64,000 nucleotides of DNA from Leptospira sp. WS92.C1 (GTDB lineage Bacteria; Spirochaetota; Leptospiria; Leptospirales; Leptospiraceae). Made by a program: the position numbers and the translations under genes. This document shows positions 20,483-31,094 of this stretch, in pieces (positions within the stretch are counted from its first letter, which is position 1; each line of letters starts with the position of its first letter). The notes under the pieces are model-generated. The model saw nothing but the letters and a program-made list of their open reading frames with translations. It was not told the DNA's origin and searched no databases. The stretch lies in contig NZ_CP162130.1 of the NCBI RefSeq assembly GCF_040833975.1, forward strand, positions 3,246,001 to 3,310,000, written 5' to 3'.

Positions 20483-21844
20483 TTGAGCTCAATTTTAAAA
20501 AAAATCGGTTTCAAATCCAATGCATTTTTGATCATTCCGATCTTTCTCTTTCTCTTTCTCGTATGCTGCGAGAGCGGAAATTCCTCCCTAATTTCCTCCC
20601 CTTCCCATCGGGAAAAAAGCGGAACGAATCCGGTTCGTCTGAGTCTGCATCCTTACAAAGGCACCGTTGTCAAAAACGGAGAAGAGATTCTTCCGTTTAA
20701 AGTTTTGGAAACGGATAAAAACATCGCTCTTGTGGAAATGGAAGTTCCTATCTTTACAGACGGCAAAGGAATCGAATTGAAACTTTCCTCTCCGGGTTTT
20801 CAAAATTCTTCGTTTGTCGCAAAGTCAACTGCGGATCTTGGTGAAAAATTGATCGCACTCGATAAGGAAGGGGTAACGCATCGTTTTGCCGGAAGATTTA
20901 AGACGGGAGTTCAACCCAAGAGCGTACGTTTTATCGACAATACGAGATTGGCGATTCCACTTTTAGAAGACGAAGGAATGGACATACTCGATATCAAAAC
21001 GGGAGAAACGGTTCGTCTTTCCCCTCCTGAAAAATACAAAAAAAAATTGGGGTTTGTGGAAACCATTTCGATTCCGGAACACAACGAACTCTGGGTGAGT
21101 CAAATGCAGGCGAACGCGGTACACGTGTTCGATCTCAAAACTCTCGCTTATAAAGCAAGCGTGGATCTGACTGGGAAATGGTCCAAGATTCTTCTTTATG
21201 ACGCGACGAGAGATCTTGTCTACTGTTCCAATTGGATCAGCGAAGACATCTCGGTCATCGATCGAAAGACAAAGACGGAAGTCCGCAAAACGGATAAGAT
21301 AGGCTTACCGAGAGGCTTGCTTCTTTCCAAAGACGGAAAGGAATTGTACATCGCTCAATTTTCCGCGAGCAATCAGGAATCGGGCGGCGGAAGACTCGGA
21401 ATCTATTCGATGGAAAAGGAAAGGTTGATCGATACCATCGGACCTCCGGGAAATAAACGACATATCGTTCCGGGACCGGTTGAAAATAAAATCTATGTTT
21501 CGGATATGTGCTGCAGCAAAATCGAGGTTTATGATCTTAAAGAAAAAAAAGTTCAAAAGTCGATTCCTGTATTCGATAAACCGAATACGATTGCACTCTC
21601 TCCCGATGGAAAGTATCTTTATGTTTCCTGTAGAGGTCCGAACCATCCCACCGAAGGATATCTCAAAAAGGGTTTGGTTCTCGGCAGGGTTTATGTGATC
21701 GATACAAGCACCGATACGGTAAAGGAATTTTGGGAAGCAGGAAACCAACCCACAGGCTTGGATGTTTCGCCCGACAATCGTTATCTTGTGATTTCGGATT
21801 TTTTGGACAATCAGATCCGAGTCTATCGCAGGGATGGATTTTAG
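20483..21844 (+). CDS. YncE/YVTN-type beta-propeller lipoprotein
   Basis: 453 residues from a TTG start with AAAGGAAG upstream. A signal peptide ends in FLVCCES, giving a lipobox with acylated Cys28 or Cys29. From about residue 135 repeated blades are visible ([36 protein letters not shown]), typical of YncE-like seven-bladed propellers. A beta-rich domain precedes the propeller. Likely a scaffold or binding protein in the periplasm or outer membrane. It begins 12 bases after the acyltransferase gene, in the same operon. Confidence 0.82.
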   Translation: MSSILKKIGFKSNAFLIIPIFLFLFLVCCESGNSSLISSPSHREKSGTNPVRLSLHPYKGTVVKNGEEILPFKVLETDKNIALVEMEVPIFTDGKGIELKLSSPGFQNSSFVAKSTADLGEKLIALDKEGVTHRFAGRFKTGVQPKSVRFIDNTRLAIPLLEDEGMDILDIKTGETVRLSPPEKYKKKLGFVETISIPEHNELWVSQMQANAVHVFDLKTLAYKASVDLTGKWSKILLYDATRDLVYCSNWISEDISVIDRKTKTEVRKTDKIGLPRGLLLSKDGKELYIAQFSASNQESGGGRLGIYSMEKERLIDTIGPPGNKRHIVPGPVENKIYVSDMCCSKIEVYDLKEKKVQKSIPVFDKPNTIALSPDGKYLYVSCRGPNHPTEGYLKKGLVLGRVYVIDTSTDTVKEFWEAGNQPTGLDVSPDNRYLVISDFLDNQIRVYRRDGF

Positions 21845-21899
21845 AATCGGATTTGAGAACGTTTTTTGCTAAAAAACTGTTGCATTTGAAGATCGAGTT

Positions 21900-21992
<93 letters not shown>

Positions 21993-22005
21993 CCGGTGTT
22001 GATAC

Positions 22006-22080
<75 letters not shown>

Positions 22081-23028
22081 ATATCGAACCCCCACTCCGT
22101 GGTTCGATCAAAACTTCCCTTTCTCGCTCCAATGATTCCGTAATCATAGAATCGGATTCTCGTGCCCTAATATATTCTATTTTTTGAATGTGCTAATCTT
22201 TCTTTTTCTTGAAATCCAATTCGATTGAATGACAAGTCATCGCATTGAGTTCAACGAACAAAAGTAAATGATCAAGCGAAGCACACAAGTAATTGCAATG
22301 TCTGTTAGAGTTCCCACAAAATAGAGATGATAAATTTTTCTTGAAAAAAGTTCGATTTCGTGATAGAGAAAAGTCTCTCGATTTTTCCCTGCGATACGAC
22401 CCATAGGGAGTATTGCATTGAGTTTTTCAGCCCGCCTCCTCCACCCAACGAGGGTGGCCTCGCGGATTTTACAGAGGATTGCTGTACTTCCTACAAATCA
22501 AAGAGAAAGCATTTGGTCCGACAAAGTTGTTTTTTAGAAATTTTGCTTGATCGGGACTTGAAGCCCGGCAAGGTATAAAATTGGACTTTCCCTTTTCCAA
22601 ACGATTGATTTGGCGGTTTTACGGCAAACATTCTTCAAATCGTTTCAAAAATCCTATATTTTTTGATTTGAAAGTCCTTGCAAACGTTTCGAACAGTCGG
22701 CAACTTCTTCGTCAAACAAAGTTGTAAGAAATGCGTTGTCAAATTCCCGCGAAACATTTTGGACGGATTCCATACAAATACAAAGAATATTAGGATTATC
22801 TAAAATACACTTGTATAAAAAATACCGTATCTCAAAAAGACCTTGTAACTTTTCAAAATTGCGAGAGAATTTAGAAAGAGATCGTTTTTTGAAATTTGAA
22901 AACTGTATAAAATCCGATTCTCAAAAAACGAGATGCCCTACGATTTTTAAGAAATCCGCATTCAAATTTTGAGATATCTAAAAAGAAGTGGGAAACGAAT
23001 TTCAAACCGTCGTCTCGGCAGGAACACG
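22081..23028. other. Long non-coding interval after the tRNAs
   Basis: About 950 bases without a convincing gene; the frames present are short and have no recognisable product. It holds one copy of a dispersed intergenic repeat (22515-22581). No 23S or 5S rRNA sequence was recognised. Confidence 0.6.
22515..22581 (+). repeat. Dispersed intergenic repeat, copy 1
   Basis: Shares the order GGTCCGACAAA ... TGCTTGAT ... CGGGACTTGAAGCCCG ... AAGGTATAAA with 42231-42297. The core pairs CGGGACTT/AAGCCCG-like arms and may fold as a small hairpin. Confidence 0.55.
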
Positions 23029-25308
23029 ATGATAAAAATTTCTTGGATTTCACGCTATTTTTCCTGGCTTCATAACAACGCCCCCGAAGGAGAAGTGGAG
23101 GTCTATCCTACGATCTCCGACTCTTTCGAAAGCTCGGTTCCCGGGATTCGAGTCATCGGAGATTTGACCGGCCTCCCACTCTTAAAATTCTCAGTGGAAA
23201 GCGGCGTCAAGGTAGTGGAGGAAATCGCCAAGCAGAATCAAAACAGAATCTATTCTCCAAAATCCGATCCTTTTTTATATGATGTTTTGATCGTCGGAGC
23301 CGGCCCCGCGGGAGTTTCGGCTGGAATTGAATTCAAAAAACTAAATTATAATTTTATTATACTAGAAGCCAACGATCCTTTTCATACCATCAAAAGTTAT
23401 CCCAAGGGCAAGCCTATCTTTGCCGAGCCCGAAGATCTGAAAACAAAGTCGGAAGTTCGGATCAAAAATGGAACCAAAGAGAGCCTTTTGCAGGATCTAC
23501 AAGACGTTTTGAAAAAGTGGAAACTCCCTCTGATCTTGAAAGCAAGAGTTTCCAAAATTCAAAACGAACCCTTTGGATTTTCAGTCCTTTGCGAAGACGG
23601 AAAGAAATTTAAAACAAAAGAGGTCGTTCTCGCGATCGGAAAAAGCGGGAATGCCAGAAATCTGGAAATTCCGGGAGAAGAATTGCCGAAGGTTTATCAC
23701 CGCCTGATTGATCCGAAAGATTTTGAAAACGAAGAAGTCCTTGTGATCGGCGGCGGAGATTCCGCGGTCGAAGCAGCAATCGCGGTGAGCGATTTCGCAA
23801 AGACAACAACACTTTCCTATCGAGGAAAAGAACTGGTCCGACCCAAATCAGAAAACAAACAAAAACTGGAATCCTTGATTCAATCCGGAAAAATCGAATT
23901 TCTCAATGCGACGGAAATACAGGAAATCGGAGAAACAGAAATTTCAATCCGCGAATTGAATTTTCAAAATCAACAATTAACTTCCAAAAAAATTTCGAAT
24001 ACAAGTGTGCTGATCCAAATCGGCTCGAACGCTCCGATCGATTTTTTAAAACAGATCGGACTCAAAATCCAAAATCAGAAACGGCTCTGGGACTGGATCG
24101 GATTTATAGAGATGATTCTTTTTACAAACGTAGTCTATTTTGGTAAAGCTTCGTTTTACGGAGTTCCGACCTACAGTACGATCGCACTCGTATCTCTGGT
24201 CGGCTTCGTCCTTTTGGGAATCCCGTTCGGGGTTCATCTATTTAGAAAAAGAAAGGAGCTGTTCGCAAATTCTTGGAATACATTCAAAAACAGTTATATA
24301 TTTTTTGCAGCTTTGTATTTCTGCACAGTCTATGTCGGAGGTAAATATTTTGATTTTCTACTTCTCGGAAAACAACCGGGTTTTCATTACACACTTCTGT
24401 ATTCTCTCACTATTCTTACTTTTGGTCTGAGAAGAATGAAAGCCAGACCCACGAAATATATCAAAAGACAAACGTGGACCTTGATTCTCATTCAGGTGTT
24501 TCCCTTGTTTTTATTACCCGAAATCATCTTACCCTTTTTAGGACAAAACGAACTGCTCGGAGATCGGAACGGATTTTTACTTACTCAAGTTTTTCCATAC
24601 GGCGCGTATTGGAACGCATACGGTTTCATTCTCGCATGGCCGTTAAATATGGGAATTTTTTACAATACCGGAATCACAACCTTTTGGCTGATCTACGGAA
24701 TCACTCAGACTTTTGTGATCATTCCCTATCTCGTTTTCCGATTCGGAAAAGGTGCCTATTGCGGTTGGATTTGCTCCTGCGGCGGTCTTGCTGAAACCTT
24801 GGGAGACGAGACAAGAACCAAAATGCCTCACGGAAAATTCGCAAACCGATTGGAAAATACGGGACAATGGATCCTGCTTTTTGCAACGGTGATCACGATT
24901 CTAAAACTCAGCGAAATTTTTCTTTCACCCTGGTTTCCGTTCACTCACGTTCTCGGTTCCGTAGGTGATAGAGGTAAAAAGGTGTATGACGTGATCGTCG
25001 ATCTTATGTTAGGTGGAGTAGTCGGAGTTGGGTCGTATTTCTTTTTGAGCGGAAGAGTTTGGTGTAGATTTTTCTGTCCGCTTTCGGCCCTCATGCATAT
25101 TTATGCAAGATTCAGCAGATTTAGAATTCTCTCCGAAAAGAAAAAATGCATTTCCTGCAATATCTGCACAAAGGTCTGTCATCAAGGGATCGATGTGATG
25201 AGTTATGCAAACAAGGGAATTCCGATGGACAATGTTCAGTGTGTGCGCTGTTCCGCTTGTGTGGTCAACTGTCCCACCAATGTTTTATCCTTTGGCGAAT
25301 TGAAATGA
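23029..25308 (+). CDS. Fusion: FAD/NAD(P) disulfide-reductase-like domain plus membrane polyferredoxin
   Basis: 759 residues from ATG with AGGA six bases upstream. Residues 84-340 resemble thioredoxin-reductase/YpdA-type flavoproteins: FAD motif VGAGPAG (89-95) and second nucleotide motif VIGGGDSAVEAA (239-250). No CxxC redox pair is visible in that half. From about 345 several membrane helices follow, with NosR/NapH-like cysteines (YCGWICSCGG; GRVWCRFFCP). Two 4Fe-4S clusters end the protein: C707/C710/C713/C717 and C738/C741/C744/C748. It could carry electrons between NAD(P)H and an unknown partner across the membrane. Confidence 0.85.
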   Translation: MIKISWISRYFSWLHNNAPEGEVEVYPTISDSFESSVPGIRVIGDLTGLPLLKFSVESGVKVVEEIAKQNQNRIYSPKSDPFLYDVLIVGAGPAGVSAGIEFKKLNYNFIILEANDPFHTIKSYPKGKPIFAEPEDLKTKSEVRIKNGTKESLLQDLQDVLKKWKLPLILKARVSKIQNEPFGFSVLCEDGKKFKTKEVVLAIGKSGNARNLEIPGEELPKVYHRLIDPKDFENEEVLVIGGGDSAVEAAIAVSDFAKTTTLSYRGKELVRPKSENKQKLESLIQSGKIEFLNATEIQEIGETEISIRELNFQNQQLTSKKISNTSVLIQIGSNAPIDFLKQIGLKIQNQKRLWDWIGFIEMILFTNVVYFGKASFYGVPTYSTIALVSLVGFVLLGIPFGVHLFRKRKELFANSWNTFKNSYIFFAALYFCTVYVGGKYFDFLLLGKQPGFHYTLLYSLTILTFGLRRMKARPTKYIKRQTWTLILIQVFPLFLLPEIILPFLGQNELLGDRNGFLLTQVFPYGAYWNAYGFILAWPLNMGIFYNTGITTFWLIYGITQTFVIIPYLVFRFGKGAYCGWICSCGGLAETLGDETRTKMPHGKFANRLENTGQWILLFATVITILKLSEIFLSPWFPFTHVLGSVGDRGKKVYDVIVDLMLGGVVGVGSYFFLSGRVWCRFFCPLSALMHIYARFSRFRILSEKKKCISCNICTKVCHQGIDVMSYANKGIPMDNVQCVRCSACVVNCPTNVLSFGELK

Positions 25309-25818
25309 CCGAATACGATAAATCTTTTTTGGAATTTTAAATAAAGCTCAATCCGTCGCTAACGTCGTGACCGATTTAAAAATTCGATCACTCCTTCCGT
25401 TTATTCAGAATTACTGGATCCGCTGCGTTCTTGTCCCGGGGTAATTAAAAAAGAATTTTCGAAGTTTGAGGACAATATTGTTTTAAAAATTAATTCATCG
25501 TCGACGCCCAGTCTTTTGAAAGTTCCATGTTTTTTTCCAAACGATCCTTCCTTTGACAGAGCTCGATCCTCCGTGTCCAACTCGCCTGCCGTAACACTGA
25601 TCGGTGTATCTCAGAAATTTTTAAATTCCAATGAAATCGCTTTCGAAAATTCCTTTTTTCTTGATTTCCATGGAAAAAAAATTTTCCGTATCCGGAAACG
25701 CATACCAGTCGAGAGCTGATACAAACGCACTATTCATCTGGCATAAATACATTAGAATATACTGATGCGTAATTTTTATATTATTGATTCAAACTCATCG
25801 ATCTGAATGATTTAATTT
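25309..25818. other. Convergent intergenic region, nothing recognised
   Basis: About 510 bases between the fusion gene and the enoyl-CoA hydratase end. A 67-codon frame (25516-25719) has no support. No terminator hairpin with a T-run was seen. Confidence 0.5.
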
Positions 25819-26568
25819 TTATTGTTTGATCGTTTTTGCATATTCTTGAACTTGAGAAAGAAAATTCGGATCCTTCAAAAAAATCTCAAATTCGTCGAAT
25901 TCCTTTTGAAAATTGGAGTATAAATTTCCCAAAAAATAATCGTTTGCGATCCCTTTGAGGATCTTCAGCATTTTTAAGTTCCACTGAGAAAGTCGGAAAG
26001 CGGTTTTGACAGCGTGTTCCAAAATATTCCGGCCTTCGTAGATCTCGTCTATAATTCCCAAACCCAACGCGGCGGAAGATCGGATAGGATCCCCTTTTAA
26101 CGTCAGACTCAGAGCGCGAACCGGTCCTACTTTCCGAGCCAAGGTAGTCAAAAGCGGCGGACCTCCGAATCGAATTTCGGGCCGAAACAACATGGACTTT
26201 CTTTCCGCGATGATATAATCCCCGCCAAGAGCAAGATCAAATCCGCCCGCCGACGCAAAACCTTTCAAAACGGTAACTACCGGCTTCGGAAAACCATAAA
26301 CAGAATAATGATATTCTAATATTCTATGACGAAAAGACTGAAGATTTGTCCGAACTACCTCTTCCAAATCGTAACCGCTTGAAAAATGTTTTCCGGAAGA
26401 ATTGAGTACGATTGCGCGAACCTCGTCATCGATAGCAGCGGAGTTGAAAACTTTCTCCAATTCGTCCCTGATTTTCATATTTAGCGCATTGGATTTTTCA
26501 GGACGATTGAGGGTAACGACCAAAACGTTTTGAACCGACTCGGTCAAAAGACATTCATACTTCATCAT
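25819..26568 (-). CDS. Enoyl-CoA hydratase/isomerase (crotonase) family
   Basis: A 249-residue crotonase-fold protein. Oxyanion-hole elements are visible in [13 protein letters not shown] and [16 protein letters not shown]. The region RPEIRFGG holds the Glu that acts in hydratases and isomerases, but the second glutamate of true hydratases is not clear, so an isomerase or related lyase is equally possible. The ATG-ATG start has AAGGAAG upstream. It is a monocistronic-looking gene. It likely acts in fatty-acid beta-oxidation, the main carbon route of leptospires. Confidence 0.85.
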   Translation of the reverse strand: MMKYECLLTESVQNVLVVTLNRPEKSNALNMKIRDELEKVFNSAAIDDEVRAIVLNSSGKHFSSGYDLEEVVRTNLQSFRHRILEYHYSVYGFPKPVVTVLKGFASAGGFDLALGGDYIIAERKSMLFRPEIRFGGPPLLTTLARKVGPVRALSLTLKGDPIRSSAALGLGIIDEIYEGRNILEHAVKTAFRLSQWNLKMLKILKGIANDYFLGNLYSNFQKEFDEFEIFLKDPNFLSQVQEYAKTIKQ

Positions 26569-26679
26569 TTTATCTTCCTTATGGAAAATTCAAAACGGCA
26601 TCGATATTTATCGGATCGAATCTTTTAGCAAGAAAAATTCGATCGATATTTTTTTAAGTTCCAGTTGAAATTCATTTGT

Positions 26680-27636
26680 TTACTCATTCCATTTTGGAAA
26701 GGTAGCGAGACTTTCTTGCGCGATCGAATCGTGCGCGGGGATCAAAACGATTTCCGGTTTGCGAATCACCAATTCGTGCACTCGAAACAGTTCTTTTCCG
26801 AGCGCTACAGGATCCGCATCCGCGATTCTCCTGGAAACCCGGGGTTTGTGCGCGGGTAAAGTAAACCCTTCTTTAATCCAAGCGATATCTCCCGTAAAAA
26901 AGTATCTTTTTTTTGAAGATAGATTGAGAAACATTCCGATCGACCCTCCGCCATGTCCCATCATAGGAACAAAAACGACGCTCCCGTCTCCGAACAAATT
27001 CAAACTTTTCGAATAGGATTCATAAGAAATATCGTCAAAGTTTAATTCTCCCCATGAGATTCGATCTCCGTCAAATTGACTTTGTATGTATCCATCCTTG
27101 ATATCCGCGATCAACGCTGTGTTATGCTCTTCTCGAGAGACAAAAATTTTTGCCCAAGGAAAATCTTTGATACCGCTCGCATGATCCCAGTGCATATGAG
27201 AAAGATAGATTTGATCGATCTGTTTTGGATCATATCCCGCTTTTAGCAATTGAACCAACGCGGATTCGTGATTTTTATAGGCCATAAGAATTTTTAGATG
27301 AAACGGATTTTGATCAAATTGTTCCTGGATGTTTGTTCCAAGCCCGGTATCAAAGAGAAATTTTCCTTTTGGGTGCTCGACTAAAATGGCCGTGTGTAAA
27401 ACGTTTCTTTTGACAAAAATACTTCCCCCTTCGAGCAAAAATGCTTCCGGAGTTTTCACGTTCGCAGTTCTGATGACGGAAAATCTTATCCCGGGATTTA
27501 CAAAATGGATCTTCTGAATTTCAGGAAATTGAGACAAAGATTCATTGATTTCTAATTTAGGATACCCTAATAAATAAATTATCACAGAAAAAAATAAACC
27601 AATCATTGTCGATAAAATCCAATATCTCTTTTTCAT
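26680..27636 (-). CDS. Anchored metallo-beta-lactamase-fold hydrolase, lactonase-like
   Basis: 318 residues, starting after AAGGAAAG. A hydrophobic segment (8-24) anchors or exports it. The zinc motif HMHWDH is at H147, H149, D151 and H152. Further ligands are likely in GHGGGS, FTGDIAW and the late PAHDS. The layout resembles AHL-lactonase-like members (AiiA/AttM group), whose substrates are homoserine or other lactones. Leptospires are not known for AHL signalling, so a different lactone or ester is plausible. No operon partner: the next minus-strand gene is about 110 bases away. Confidence 0.8.
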   Translation of the reverse strand: MKKRYWILSTMIGLFFSVIIYLLGYPKLEINESLSQFPEIQKIHFVNPGIRFSVIRTANVKTPEAFLLEGGSIFVKRNVLHTAILVEHPKGKFLFDTGLGTNIQEQFDQNPFHLKILMAYKNHESALVQLLKAGYDPKQIDQIYLSHMHWDHASGIKDFPWAKIFVSREEHNTALIADIKDGYIQSQFDGDRISWGELNFDDISYESYSKSLNLFGDGSVVFVPMMGHGGGSIGMFLNLSSKKRYFFTGDIAWIKEGFTLPAHKPRVSRRIADADPVALGKELFRVHELVIRKPEIVLIPAHDSIAQESLATFPKWNE

Positions 27637-27988
27637 GCAGCTTTCCTTGTTAAACTAACCATGTCACGTATCGAATCGGATCACACAAAACCGACTCTGA
27701 ATTGGTGCGTAAAAAAACGGAGTATAAGGCCAAGGTATCTGAAATCTATTTTTTAAATTCTAAAAAACTTTAAGAAAATGGAATGTGTTTTCGTATCTGC
27801 CTTTTAACCCGCCCTTCTTCCAATTTTCAGCTTTTAAAATCCCTCCGAAAACTTCGGGAATGATCGAGGAGATGTTTGGATCGATCGTATGAGGACTTCT
27901 CGTCATACGATCATTCTCTTGTGAAAAGAAAGAAGTTTGGGCAACCATGTCTTTTCTATATTTTCGGTTGGAACCGCCACTACGATGT
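27637..27988. other. Intergenic region
   Basis: About 350 bases between the lactonase-like gene and thiM. A 62-codon minus-strand frame (27760-27948) is protein-like only weakly and has no ribosome site; it is left uncalled. Confidence 0.5.
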
Positions 27989-28780
27989 TCATGCAGAAAG
28001 ATTGCTCAACTGATCGAGAAACGCCACGGCAAAACTTCCGGTGCCTTTGGATTCGGCCGCCGCTTTGGAGCCCGCGATCGCAAATACAGCCGATGCGGAC
28101 ACCGTGGCGCGTAACGGATCTTTTTGAACTCCCAAAAAAGAAGCGATCAAAGCGCCGAGAGAACAACCGACTCCGGTCACCTTTGTCATGATCGGATGTC
28201 CGCCGGAAACTGCGATGGTTTCTTTCCCGTTTGTGATGTAATCGATCTCTCCGCTGACCGCAACAATCGCACCCGTTCGCTCCGCGAGCTCTTTTGCAAG
28301 CGGAAGAGCGTCCAAGGAACGTGCGGTAGAATCTACTCCTTTTCCTCCACCTACTGCGCCGGCTAACGCGAGAATTTCCGATGCGTTCCCTCGAATCGCA
28401 GTCGGTTTTTGACTGAGCAACTCCATCACGATTTCCGTACGAAACCGCAGAGCGCCTGCCGCGACCGGATCGATCACCCAAGGAGTTCCCGCTTTGTGTG
28501 CAGCGGCCGCCGCGACTCTCATCGCTCTCGCATCCGTGTTTGTTACGGTTCCAACGTTGATCAAAACTCCCGCTGCAATCGTCGCAAATTCCGCGACCTC
28601 TTCTTCCGCGATGACCATTGCGGGAGAGGCTCCCGCAGCGAGCAGAACGTTTGCAGTCCAATTGGTAACTACGATGTTTGTAATAACGTGTGTTAGCGGA
28701 GCTTTTTTTCTAAGCTCGGAAAGATCTTCGACGATCTCCGCTGCCGGCCAAATTCTTTCATTGAGTGTTGTTGTCGACAT
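27989..28780 (-). CDS. thiM: Hydroxyethylthiazole kinase
   Basis: A 263-residue ribokinase-like enzyme (EC 2.7.1.50) that phosphorylates 4-methyl-5-(2-hydroxyethyl)thiazole in thiamine salvage. Clear ThiM signatures: [19 protein letters not shown] near residue 30, [22 protein letters not shown], and the C-terminal [17 protein letters not shown] with the catalytic Cys and GxGC nucleotide/anion loop. No TPP riboswitch was recognised in the 170-base upstream interval, and no other thi gene is adjacent. Length is normal for the family. Confidence 0.95.
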   Translation of the reverse strand: MSTTTLNERIWPAAEIVEDLSELRKKAPLTHVITNIVVTNWTANVLLAAGASPAMVIAEEEVAEFATIAAGVLINVGTVTNTDARAMRVAAAAAHKAGTPWVIDPVAAGALRFRTEIVMELLSQKPTAIRGNASEILALAGAVGGGKGVDSTARSLDALPLAKELAERTGAIVAVSGEIDYITNGKETIAVSGGHPIMTKVTGVGCSLGALIASFLGVQKDPLRATVSASAVFAIAGSKAAAESKGTGSFAVAFLDQLSNLSA

Positions 28781-28952
28781 AGGTTTTTACTCCTTTAATT
28801 TCTATCATAAGAATCGAATCTGTAAAGAATTTTGCAAACACTACTTCTACTTAGAACCCGAACTTATTAAGGAAGGTTAAAAATTTTAAATGTCTTGACT
28901 CGGATGAATCCGATTTTAAGATCACTCAGCTTTAGTCAAATCGGAAATCAAA

Positions 28953-30200
28953 ATGCAACTCAAAACAGTTCTGCTCGTTTTTTATGTGATTCAAATCCTA
29001 TTTTCTTTGGTTATGAAATATCTTTCCTATCAAGGAGACGTATCCTCAGAGTTACATGATCAAATTCTAAAATACTTTACTCAAGAAGACATTCAAAAGG
29101 GTATCGAATACTCCAGAGGCGGCTTTTTCGCATCGATCTTGTTCGATCTTCTCGATTTTGTGATCGCGGGACTTTTTGTATTTTCGCCATTTGCGGTTCG
29201 TCTCGAGGACGCACTACAGAAGAAAACCGGAAATCGTTTTTATATCACCGTTCTTTTGTTTTTTCTCATATACAGTATGATTCAACTTATCGTTTCGATT
29301 CCGTTTCAATACTACTTTGGATTTGTATTGGAACATCAGTTCGGATTTTCAAAAATGACTTTCCTAGATTGGATGGTTTACACCGGAAAATCACTTGGGC
29401 TCGGAATTCTCGGAGGAAGTATCGGCGCGTTAGGGATCGCTTTCTTGTTCAAAAAATTTCAGAAAACCTGGAAGTTTTTGGTTCCGATCATTTCTTTATT
29501 ATTTGGACTTTTACTTTCCATTCTATTTCCGATCGTAATCACCCCTTTGTTTTATGAATACCAGCCGATCGAGGAAGGAAGTTTGAAAAAGAAAATCGTA
29601 TCTCTCTGCGAAAGCGCAAAGATACAGGTCGAAAACGTTTATGTAATTAACGAAAGTAAGTATTCCGGACATACAAACGCTTATTTTACGGGTTGGGGAG
29701 AACACAGAAAGATATTTCTTTATGACACATTGATCCAAAATCATTCCGAAGAGGAAATCATCAGCGTTCTCGGACATGAAATCGGACATTGGACTCACAA
29801 TCATCAAATCATAGACATTGCGATCAGCACTCTCGAAATATTTTTACTCTGTTTTGCGGTAAGTTTTTTATTTCAAAAAGCAAAAAGCGAAGGTGCAATT
29901 CATTTAAAGGAATTCTATTCTCCGTCCTCCTTGCCGTTTTTGTTTTTAATTCTCTCCTTGTTCGGATCGCTTACAAAACCCGTTTGGAGTACATTGAGTC
30001 GTTTTCACGAAACACAAGCGGATCGAGAGGCCTTGATCTTGACAAAGGATAAAAAATCGTTTATCAGCACCGAGATTAAATTGGCAAAGGACAATCGAAG
30101 TCGATTGAATCCTCATCCGGCTGAGGTGATCTACTCTCATTCTCATCCCACAACTTTGGAAAGAATCCGATTTGCCGAAAAATACGAATTTTTAAAATAA
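28953..30200 (+). CDS. Ste24-type M48 membrane metalloprotease
   Basis: A 415-residue M48A (CAAX prenyl protease 1-like) zinc protease. The zinc motif is HEIGHWTHNH (H275, E276, H279), the third ligand is the Glu in HETQADRE about residue 353, and the family SHPTTLERI tail is present. About seven membrane helices are distributed as in Ste24. Bacteria do not prenylate CAAX proteins, so membrane protein quality control is the likelier job. It is divergent from thiM with about 170 bases between. Confidence 0.9.
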   Translation: MQLKTVLLVFYVIQILFSLVMKYLSYQGDVSSELHDQILKYFTQEDIQKGIEYSRGGFFASILFDLLDFVIAGLFVFSPFAVRLEDALQKKTGNRFYITVLLFFLIYSMIQLIVSIPFQYYFGFVLEHQFGFSKMTFLDWMVYTGKSLGLGILGGSIGALGIAFLFKKFQKTWKFLVPIISLLFGLLLSILFPIVITPLFYEYQPIEEGSLKKKIVSLCESAKIQVENVYVINESKYSGHTNAYFTGWGEHRKIFLYDTLIQNHSEEEIISVLGHEIGHWTHNHQIIDIAISTLEIFLLCFAVSFLFQKAKSEGAIHLKEFYSPSSLPFLFLILSLFGSLTKPVWSTLSRFHETQADREALILTKDKKSFISTEIKLAKDNRSRLNPHPAEVIYSHSHPTTLERIRFAEKYEFLK

Positions 30201-30278
30201 ACAACTCAGGTAACAAGACGATTGCAATTTTATCCGTTCACAACGAACCCAGAATTTTGGTTTTACGATTTTCAAATT

Positions 30279-31094
30279 TCATTCCGGTTTTTGAGCGGTT
30301 GCGATATAAGCTTCCGAAGAAAGAGAAATCGGAAGTTTGGTCAATTGACCGCGAAGATGATCCAGCATAATCCCGTATTTCTCATGCCAAACCGATGTTT
30401 CCATTTTGCTTTTCATCAATTGAAGAGGAGCGCTTCCTTCCAACATCGTATTCAAAAATTCCTCCGCGCCTAAAACTTTGATCGAATTGGAAAACGGAAC
30501 GATTTCAATTTTTGTAAATCCTGCCGCATCGAGTTGTTCTTCAAAATACTCCGGGTTTTCAAAACTGATTGGATTGGTTTGCGGCTCGGGAATTTCGGGA
30601 TTTGCTTTCCGAAACGCCCCGAACCAGCACTGCATCAAAGGGGAATGTGAAACGGGGGCCCAACCGGAAACTGCGATCTTTTTTCCCGGCTTTAAAACCC
30701 TGTATATTTCTTTGAGACCTTGGAGTTTATCCGGAAAAAACATCAGACCAAACATGGAAAAAGCGGCGTCGAAATGATTGTCCGAAAATTTCAGGTTCTG
30801 CCCGTCCATGACAAACGGAATTATATTTTTAGAATTTATTTCCAACATCCCCTTTTTAAGCTGCGCGATCATCGATTCTGAAAAATCGATCGCAATCACT
30901 TCACGAACCGTCTTGGAAAGCGGAAGAGCCAGCGTTCCCGGACCCGTCGCGACATCCAAAACGATATCGTTCGGATTCAAATTGAGAAGTTCCATAGCCT
31001 TTTTGGAATACGCTTCTAAAAACTGTTTTGTGGATTTAACATAACCCTCTGCAACGATGGACCAAGGTTCGACTGTAGATAAAGGATTCGACAT
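30279..31094 (-). CDS. Class I SAM-dependent methyltransferase
   Basis: 271 residues with a complete Rossmann methyltransferase core: motif I VLDVATGPGTLALPL near residue 45, the acidic motif II region VIAIDFSESM, FDAAFSMFGLMFF (motif III/IV) and EIYRVLKPGKKIAVSGW. This arrangement matches UbiE/Menaquinone-type and small-molecule methyltransferases. The substrate is unknown. It is convergent with the M48 gene and monocistronic. The start has only a weak ribosome site. Confidence 0.85.
   Translation of the reverse strand: MSNPLSTVEPWSIVAEGYVKSTKQFLEAYSKKAMELLNLNPNDIVLDVATGPGTLALPLSKTVREVIAIDFSESMIAQLKKGMLEINSKNIIPFVMDGQNLKFSDNHFDAAFSMFGLMFFPDKLQGLKEIYRVLKPGKKIAVSGWAPVSHSPLMQCWFGAFRKANPEIPEPQTNPISFENPEYFEEQLDAAGFTKIEIVPFSNSIKVLGAEEFLNTMLEGSAPLQLMKSKMETSVWHEKYGIMLDHLRGQLTKLPISLSSEAYIATAQKPE

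Noticed and set aside
22360..22578. 72-codon frame after the tRNAs
   Set aside because: Proline-rich chance frame overlapping a dispersed repeat.
22081..23028. Hidden 23S or 5S rRNA after the tRNA pair
   Set aside because: No conserved rRNA segments could be recognised in this stretch.
27760..27948. 62-codon minus-strand frame between lactonase and thiM
   Set aside because: Weakly protein-like but no start signal and no recognised family.
27903..28661. 252-codon minus-strand frame
   Set aside because: Arg/Ser/Gly-rich shadow of the thiM gene in another frame.
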